Positions 28,050 through 32,768 of a stretch of DNA of 32,768 nucleotides are shown here, piece by piece (positions within the stretch are counted from its first letter, which is position 1; the number at the start of each line of letters is the position of its first letter). Below the pieces are notes generated by a model, which saw only the letters and a program-made list of their open reading frames with translations, ran no database searches and was not told the origin of the DNA. The DNA comes from an uncultured Pelagibacteraceae bacterium (GTDB lineage Bacteria > Pseudomonadota > Alphaproteobacteria > Pelagibacterales > Pelagibacteraceae), in contig CACJOY010000008.1 in the NCBI GenBank assembly GCA_902595125.1, forward strand, positions 1 through 32,768. Reading direction: 5' to 3'. The position numbers and the translations under genes were made by a program.

Positions 28050-28087
28050 AGGGCGATGTATCTATTAATTAGATAATCGTCCTTTTT
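28050..28087 (+). terminator. Rho-independent terminator after the cold-shock gene
   Basis: AGGGCGAT (28050-28057) pairs with ATCGTCCT (28076-28083, one G-U), and the interior TATCTA/TAGATA extends the stem past a bulged G to about 14 pairs with a 5-nt loop; TTTT follows. Confidence 0.85.
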
Positions 28088-28107
28088 AAATTTAAGGGTT
28101 GATTAAT

Positions 28108-28113
28108 TATAAT
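28108..28113 (+). promoter_or_regulatory. Candidate -10 box before the 38-codon ORF
   Basis: TATAAT lies 20 bp before the ATG at 28134 and shortly after the csp terminator, so a new transcript may begin near 28120. The -35 is poor. A second TATAAT at 28261-28266 could start a separate tRNA-His transcript. Confidence 0.35.
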
Positions 28114-28133
28114 TTTAGCCTATTACAACTCAC

Positions 28134-28250
28134 ATGTTAGAAAAAATGATTAAAAATAACGCTCTTAAAAGTACTTTAAGAAAAGCTCTTAAAGGAACTA
28201 ATAGAGGTGTATATAATCATCATTTCCATGCTGGCATAGCTAGCAAATAA
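28134..28250 (+). CDS. Possible small protein or leader peptide, 38 aa, with His cluster
   Basis: ATG 28134 to TAA 28250 encodes a basic, helix-forming N-terminal part (MIKNNALKSTLRKALKG) and the tail NRGVYNHHFHAGIASK, with three His in four positions. It lies between the csp terminator and tRNA-His–hisS–hisZ–hisG in the otherwise empty 306-bp stretch 28034-28339, with a TATAAT at a suitable distance upstream. No clear ribosome-binding site. It could be a small protein or a histidine-sensing leader peptide. Coding status is not proven. Confidence 0.4.
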   Translation: MLEKMIKNNALKSTLRKALKGTNRGVYNHHFHAGIASK

Positions 28251-28339
28251 TCATACATAATATAATTTTAATTCCACATAAAAATAATATAAAAATAGTT
28301 AGGGAATGTGGTTAAGAATATTTCCCAACGACATAATGC

Positions 28340-28416
28340 GCGGTAGTAGCTTAGCTGGTTAAAGCGCCTGGTTGTGGTCCAGGAGATCGGTGATTCGAGT
28401 TCACCCTACCGTACCA
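28340..28416 (+). tRNA. tRNA-His(GTG), A73 / G1-U72 type
   Basis: Acceptor GCGGTAG pairs with CTACCGT so that position 1-72 is a G-U pair. The discriminator is A73, followed by encoded CCA. Anticodon loop TTGTGGT gives GTG; D-arm GCTT/AAGC and T-arm GGTGA-TTCGAGT-TCACC are canonical. The base at -1 is C, not the G-1 typical of other bacterial tRNA-His. This is the form known from the Rhizobiales/Caulobacter/Rhodobacterales clade of alphaproteobacteria. It lies 29 bp before hisS. Confidence 0.95.
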
Positions 28417-28445
28417 CAAGGCGTTCGCAAGAATGTTTAAATAAA

Positions 28446-29840
28446 ATGAATATGGAAAAACAAATAAAAGCAACTCTACCAAGTGGTTTTAAAGATAGAT
28501 CAGGAGATGAGTTAGCATTAAAAAAGAAATTATTAGATATAATTGAAAAGAATTTTATCAGATTTGGATTTAGTCCATTAGAAACTAGTCCAATGGAATT
28601 AAGTTCTGTAATTGGCAATTCATTAGCAGAAGATGATGAAAATCCTATGGCAGACATTTTTACATTTAACGATTCTGGAATTGATATATCTCTAAGATAC
28701 GATTTGTCTCAAGGATGTATTCGTTATTATAGTCAAAATTATTTAGAATTACCTAATCCTTATAAACGTTATCAGGTTGGAGAAACTGTCTATAGACGAG
28801 AAAAACCGGGAAATGGCAGATTTAAATCATTCGGCCAGTGTGACGTTGACATTATTGGTAAATTTGATGTTAAACAAGCGAATGCTGAACTTTGTAATAT
28901 TATAGCAAGTACTTTTATAGAATGTGGACTTAAAAAATCTGAATTTGTTATAAATATTAGTAATAGAAAAGTAGTACAAGGCTTGATGGATGAACTTAAA
29001 ATTGTAGATGAAAAACAAAAGCAAAAAGTTTTACGTGCTATAGATAAACTTGATAAAGAAGGATTTGGCATTAAAGGTGTAAAAGAATTATTAAAAACTG
29101 AGAGAAAAGATAGTAGCGGAGCTATTACAAAAGGAGCAAATTTATCAGACGATCAAGCATCTCAGATTATAGATTTTTTAAAAGTTAAAGATTTGAAAGA
29201 GCTTAAAAAGAATATGAAGAATCCTCTTTCTCAAGAAGGAATTAAAGAACTTGAGGAGTTATTTAAAGTTTTAAAGTGTGGAAAATATGCAGATCAAGTA
29301 AAATTCAACAGCGCCAAAATACGAGGTTTGGATATTTATACGGGTTTTATAGTTGAAACTAATCTAAAATTTGAAGTTAAAAACCCTAAAGGGAAAGTTA
29401 TAGATCCCGGATCATGCTGTAGTGGTGGTGAATATCTTGTGACAAAGTTTAAAGGTGATCCTTTTCTTGGAAGCGGTATTTCAATAGGACTTGATCGTTT
29501 GGTATTTTGCTTAATGCAAAAAGAGGGTATTAAAGCTAAAGAACAAAAACCAGCACTGGTTTGTGTAATGGATTCTCAATATTTAAATAAGTATTATGAA
29601 ATATTAGACACTTTAAGAGATAATAATATTAATTCAGAAATATTTTTAGAAAGTAACAAAAAACTCTCAAAACAATTAGATTATGCGAGTCGCAGAGGAT
29701 TGTCAGTTGCTATCATTTGTGGTGAAAATGAATTTAAGAATAATACAATTACTCTTAAAAATCTCCAAGGCACTAAAGGAGAAAATCAAATTACAATCCC
29801 AAAAGACAATTTAATAAATGAAGTTAAAAAATATATCTAA
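28446..29840 (+). CDS. hisS: Histidyl-tRNA synthetase (divergent alphaproteobacterial type)
   Basis: The class II synthetase attaches His to tRNA-His. I place the start at ATG 28446 (or 28452), because the frame upstream of it lies inside tRNA-His. Motif 2 region is VGETVYRREKPGNGRFKSFGQCDVDIIG, whose QCDVDIIG and loop resemble eukaryotic-like HisRS, not the usual bacterial ERPQ-GRYRQF form. The HisA-like RGLDIYTGFIVE and motif 3 GSGISIGLDRLV are present, and a C-terminal anticodon-binding domain follows (about 375-460). Its partner tRNA lies directly upstream. It overlaps hisZ by 23 bp. Confidence 0.94.
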   Translation: MNMEKQIKATLPSGFKDRSGDELALKKKLLDIIEKNFIRFGFSPLETSPMELSSVIGNSLAEDDENPMADIFTFNDSGIDISLRYDLSQGCIRYYSQNYLELPNPYKRYQVGETVYRREKPGNGRFKSFGQCDVDIIGKFDVKQANAELCNIIASTFIECGLKKSEFVINISNRKVVQGLMDELKIVDEKQKQKVLRAIDKLDKEGFGIKGVKELLKTERKDSSGAITKGANLSDDQASQIIDFLKVKDLKELKKNMKNPLSQEGIKELEELFKVLKCGKYADQVKFNSAKIRGLDIYTGFIVETNLKFEVKNPKGKVIDPGSCCSGGEYLVTKFKGDPFLGSGISIGLDRLVFCLMQKEGIKAKEQKPALVCVMDSQYLNKYYEILDTLRDNNINSEIFLESNKKLSKQLDYASRRGLSVAIICGENEFKNNTITLKNLQGTKGENQITIPKDNLINEVKKYI

Positions 29841-30858
29841 TATTCTTAAATCAAGTGGATTTAAGAATATTGAGCTTGATAGTATCATTGAATCTAATCA
29901 AGTTTTAAAAAGATCTGGTGGAAATTTTAGACAGTATTTATTCTCTTTTTATGATCAAAATTATAAAGAATGGACCTTAATTCCAGATCTTTCATTAGCT
30001 AGCGTAAAAAAATACATTGAAAGCAAGACTAATTATAAAACGAAATGGTCATACAGTGGTGAGGCATACCGTAAACAAGATAAAAGCAATAAATCTCCAA
30101 TTGTAAAGCAAACTGGATTTGAAATTTTTGGTTCCTACAATAAAGCAAAAGACGATAATGAAATAATACAAACGTCTTTGAAAATATTTAAAAACTCAAA
30201 TTTTAAAAAGTGTGAGTTAAATTTAAGTAATATGGAGATATTCCGTGTTCTTGTAGATAAGCTTTCATTGCCACTTAGATGGAGGGAAAAAATTAAAAGA
30301 CACTTTTCTAGGAAAGAATATTTTGAAGAATTATTAAAGAAATTATCAGATGATAAAGATATAAATCCAAAAATTGTTGAGGCTGATAAGAGATTGGCTG
30401 AAAGATTAAGGAAAAGCAATTTAGAAAAAATTTATTCAGGACGAAGTTTGAAAGATATTTTAGATAGATTTGATCTTAAAAATTATAAAGATGTGCGTGA
30501 TCAATCCAATAAAAGAGATATAAAAATCATAAGAGAGTACTTAAAAATTTCATGTCCTATAGAGAAAGCACCAGAGGTTTTAACTAAGTTTTTTTACAAA
30601 TATAATATGAATATTTTTATAAGCCCTGATTATTTCCCAATTAAAAAAAATAATATTAAAAATGTTAAAGTTCTATTCACATCTAATATTAATAGAACTG
30701 TAGAATATTACACAGGTATGAACTTTAACTTAATGGTAGATATTAAGAAAAAAAAGAACACTCTTTTGAGTGGGGGGAGATTTGATAAATTAATTGGAAA
30801 CTTAGCTTCTAAGAATATTCCAGCGGTAGGAGCGGCATTAAACTCCGATATTTTATGA
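29818..30858 (+). CDS. hisZ: ATP phosphoribosyltransferase regulatory subunit
   Basis: The 346-residue HisRS paralogue lacks aminoacylation and acts as the regulatory subunit of short-form HisG. Class-II-like features remain: LIPDLSLASVKKYIES, WSYSGEAYRKQ, KQTGFEIFGS (motif 2 region) and YYTGMNFNLMVDIKKKKNTLLSGGRFDKLIG with a degenerate motif 3. It overlaps hisS at 29818 and hisG by 4 bp. The short hisG next to it makes the assignment firm. Confidence 0.88.
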   Translation: MKLKNISNILKSSGFKNIELDSIIESNQVLKRSGGNFRQYLFSFYDQNYKEWTLIPDLSLASVKKYIESKTNYKTKWSYSGEAYRKQDKSNKSPIVKQTGFEIFGSYNKAKDDNEIIQTSLKIFKNSNFKKCELNLSNMEIFRVLVDKLSLPLRWREKIKRHFSRKEYFEELLKKLSDDKDINPKIVEADKRLAERLRKSNLEKIYSGRSLKDILDRFDLKNYKDVRDQSNKRDIKIIREYLKISCPIEKAPEVLTKFFYKYNMNIFISPDYFPIKKNNIKNVKVLFTSNINRTVEYYTGMNFNLMVDIKKKKNTLLSGGRFDKLIGNLASKNIPAVGAALNSDIL

Positions 30859-31541
30859 TAAAAGAAACAATTAATATTTTGATACAATCTAAAGGAAGAA
30901 TGGCATCTGATGTAGAAAAAGTATTTAAAAAAAATAAACTTAAAATTGTAAAACAAAATGACAGATCTTTAGTTGGATCTGTTAGAGGTCACTCAAACGT
31001 TAAGATATTATTTATGAATACATCTGAGATATGTGAAGCTTTGGCTAAGAATGTTGGTGATATTGGCATAAGTGGAAAAGATTTATGGAAGGAAAGTGAA
31101 CCAAGTATTCAATCAAAAATTTCTCTTGCCAAAGAATATAGTTTTGGCAAAAGTTCGTTAATTGTTGCTGTTGATAAATTTTGGTTAGATTGTGTTAACT
31201 CTGGAGATCTTGAAGATATTTCAGACGAATTTTATCAAAAGAAAAAAAGATTAATGAGGGTAGCAACTAAATTTAAAAATTTAACACGTGAATGGTTTGC
31301 TTCAAAAGGGATTACTCAATACGAGATTATTTCATCTAAAGGTGCAACTGAAGGCACAATTGCCGCTGGAATTTCTGACATGTGCACAGATCTCACATCG
31401 TCTGGTGAAACTCTTAAACAAAACAATTTGAAAATTATTGATACAATTCTGAAATCATCCGCTTGTCTGTTCTATTCGAAGAAATCTTTGAAAAAAAAGG
31501 GTGTAAAAAGATTTATTAAATTACTTTCGTCTAAAGATTGA
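30855..31541 (+). CDS. hisG: ATP phosphoribosyltransferase, short form
   Basis: The 228-residue catalytic subunit catalyses the first step of histidine synthesis (ATP + PRPP). The short form lacks the C-terminal regulatory domain and needs HisZ. Evidence: IQSKGRMASDVEKVF at the start, VGDIGISGKDLW, RVATKFKNLTREWF, and the PRPP loop SSKGATEGTIAAGISDMCTDLTSSGETL. It overlaps hisZ by an ATGA junction, so the two subunits are made together. Confidence 0.95.
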   Translation: MIKETINILIQSKGRMASDVEKVFKKNKLKIVKQNDRSLVGSVRGHSNVKILFMNTSEICEALAKNVGDIGISGKDLWKESEPSIQSKISLAKEYSFGKSSLIVAVDKFWLDCVNSGDLEDISDEFYQKKKRLMRVATKFKNLTREWFASKGITQYEIISSKGATEGTIAAGISDMCTDLTSSGETLKQNNLKIIDTILKSSACLFYSKKSLKKKGVKRFIKLLSSKD

Positions 31542-31655
31542 ATCTTTCCAATAAATTAAGATTATTTTGATAATATCTAAATTTCTAAATATTGCATAAG
31601 AACCAATAATTAATCCTATAATAAGTAGGATTTTAAATATTAATAATAGTTCCAT
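31521..31655 (-). CDS. Possible small membrane protein, 44 aa
   Basis: On the minus strand ATG at 31655 opens 44 codons ending TAA at 31521, overlapping the hisG end by 21 bp. It has one membrane-helix-like segment (FKILLIIGLIIGSYAIF) and a basic tail (YWKDSIFRRK). A/T-rich sequence easily yields such frames, so the call is weak. It would fill the 177-bp gap 31542-31718, in which I see nothing else. Confidence 0.28.
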   Translation of the reverse strand: MELLLIFKILLIIGLIIGSYAIFRNLDIIKIILIYWKDSIFRRK

Positions 31656-31718
31656 AAATAAATTGACGTACTTAACTTAATTATCAATAATATATTTAAA
31701 TTGTAAAGATTATTAAAA

Positions 31719-32267
31719 ATGAAAAAAAAAGGTAAAGAGATCAGTTCGAAGAAAGATAATACTATTGATACTAGCCCAGTTAAGACAGACGTATATAAAT
31801 ATCCAAGAGGAAATAGATATAATATTGTATATGCTAAAACACCAAATAATAATCAGCATGTCAGAAGGTCAGATGAGGAACTTCAAAAAATAATTGATAG
31901 TAAGCCAAAAAATTGGACTAAGAAGGATTTTTTAGGAGAGGGTAAACTTAACAATCAAAAACTCTTAACTAGGAAAGAGACAGATAGAAAAACACTTAAA
32001 TTCTATCAAACTGGAAAAAGAGTAAATATGAAAAATATTTTTGATAATTCCACTGAAGAAAGCATTAGTGAGTTTAAAAGAGGTGAAATAGATTTTGAGA
32101 CACTTAAAAATAGATCTTCTACGATCAAATGGCGAAATAATATGTCTAAACAAGAACGTAAATTATATGATAAGGAAATTTATAAAGAGATAAAATCAGA
32201 TCCTGAAAAGCTAGAGGCCAAAAGAGAAAGACAAAGAAATCATTATGAAAAATACTTTAAAAATTGA
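31719..32267 (+). CDS. Basic protein of unknown function, 182 aa
   Basis: No family recognised. It is rich in Lys, Arg, Asn and Asp/Glu, has no membrane segment or signal peptide, and ends in a long charged helix (SKQERKLYDKEIYKEI, then KLEAKRERQRNHYEKYFKN). The N-terminal third is low in hydrophobic residues and probably disordered. It ends 5 bp before the DNA methyltransferase start, so the two are likely co-transcribed; a DNA- or RNA-binding role is only a guess from charge and context. Confidence 0.6.
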   Translation: MKKKGKEISSKKDNTIDTSPVKTDVYKYPRGNRYNIVYAKTPNNNQHVRRSDEELQKIIDSKPKNWTKKDFLGEGKLNNQKLLTRKETDRKTLKFYQTGKRVNMKNIFDNSTEESISEFKRGEIDFETLKNRSSTIKWRNNMSKQERKLYDKEIYKEIKSDPEKLEAKRERQRNHYEKYFKN

Positions 32268-32272
32268 GTAAG

Positions 32273-32768
32273 ATGAAAAATAAATTAATTAAATCTAAAT
32301 CAAGAGTTCAAAATTTAGGAGAAGTTTTTACCTCTGCAAAAGAAGTAAATTCAATAACAGATTTAATAAAGGATTTATCTGAAAAAATAGACTCAAAATT
32401 CTTGGAACCAGCTTGTGGAAACGGTAATTTTTTATGTGAAATATTAAATAGAAGATTACTACGTTTGAAAGAGACTTATAAAAAAAAGATGGATTTTGAA
32501 TTTTTTTTAATTAAAGCAACAGCAAGTTTATATGGAATCGACATTGATAAAGATAATATAGTTGAGACAAAAAATAGAATGTTTAAATCAATTGCCAGCT
32601 ATAAAAATAATGTAAATAATGAAAAAATATTAAAAATTCTCAAAAAAATTTTAGATACAAATATTCTCACTGGTGACACTTTAAAAGAAAATGAGGATTT
32701 ATTTAGTCCAGGTAATGACTTAGTCTTTATCAATTATACTAGCCCAAAAATGTTTTACTTTAAAAAGA
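32273..32768 (+). CDS. N6-adenine DNA methyltransferase (Eco57I/TaqI-like), N-terminal part, cut by window end
   Basis: ATG 32273 opens 165 codons running out of the window. NLGEVFTSAKEVNSITDLI resembles the motif X region (GEVFTPxxVxxxM), FLEPACGNGNFLCEIL is the SAM-binding motif I, YGIDIDKDNIVETKNRM is motif II, and NILTGDTL is motif III. Motif IV, usually NPPY/F about 20 residues later, is not seen; at that place the protein reads DLVFINYTSPKM. This type of gene belongs to restriction-modification or phage-defence systems, or to orphan methylases. The 182-aa gene before it may belong to the same unit. Confidence 0.7.
   Translation, partial: MKNKLIKSKSRVQNLGEVFTSAKEVNSITDLIKDLSEKIDSKFLEPACGNGNFLCEILNRRLLRLKETYKKKMDFEFFLIKATASLYGIDIDKDNIVETKNRMFKSIASYKNNVNNEKILKILKKILDTNILTGDTLKENEDLFSPGNDLVFINYTSPKMFYFKK

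Noticed and set aside
28374..28445. N-terminal extension of hisS starting at an ATG inside the tRNA-His sequence
   Set aside because: The extra residues are a translation of the tRNA and have no HisRS similarity; the family start fits ATG 28446 or 28452.

Overview
The window reads as a gene-dense, strongly A+T-rich chromosomal segment of a streamlined alphaproteobacterium. Pointers are the CobS/CobT/J-domain/BolA cluster, a RegB-type sensor kinase, the murA–DUF2948–hisD and hisS–hisZ–hisG orders, an alphaproteobacterial tRNA-His/HisRS pair, and very short or overlapping intergenic spaces. A marine SAR11-like (Pelagibacterales or similar) lineage is my best inference. The species cannot be named from the sequence alone.

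Layout. 1-2186: the end of a surface-polysaccharide-type region, with a membrane-anchored SGNH protein cut by the window edge, tRNA-Ser(GGA) and a WecE-type sugar aminotransferase. 2369-9294: gyrB and regB on the plus strand, then cobT, cobS and a J-domain gene on the minus strand, divergent from bolA across 20 bp. 9283-10889: aroB and aroK (shikimate pathway) on the minus strand. 10947-15095: a plus-strand run of a tiny membrane protein, a secreted protein of unknown function, def, fmt and truA. 15075-22511: a long minus-strand run, in transcription order rpmH, rnpA, yidD, yidC, argB, a HAD nucleotidase, dapD, dapE, a histone-deacetylase-like gene and a SET-domain gene. It joins ribosome/RNase P/membrane insertion with lysine and arginine synthesis and two lysine-modification enzymes. 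22609-31541: plus-strand genes for a TVP38 membrane protein, dcd, murA, DUF2948, hisD, infA, csp, hisS, hisZ and hisG, with tRNA-Thr (minus), tRNA-Phe and tRNA-His between them. 31719-end: a basic protein of unknown function and the start of an N6-adenine DNA methyltransferase, possibly the edge of a variable region.

The most striking signal is in the deacetylase gene at 15597-16564. A 44-nt segment containing a 12-bp hairpin sits exactly inside the conserved PPGHHA motif. It adds an immediate UAG stop and a frameshift, while both halves of the gene are otherwise intact. Glycine codons flank the gap (GGG/GGC before, GGA after) and the stop lies in the hairpin stem, so the arrangement resembles the translational bypass of phage T4 gene 60. 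A recent hairpin insertion making a pseudogene, or an assembly error, are the main alternatives.

Other points of interest are two tRNAs (Phe, Thr) with non-canonical T-loops, a tRNA-His with A73 and a G1-U72 pair next to its divergent HisRS, a His-containing 38-codon ORF just before the tRNA-His–hisSZG cluster, and several small ORFs.
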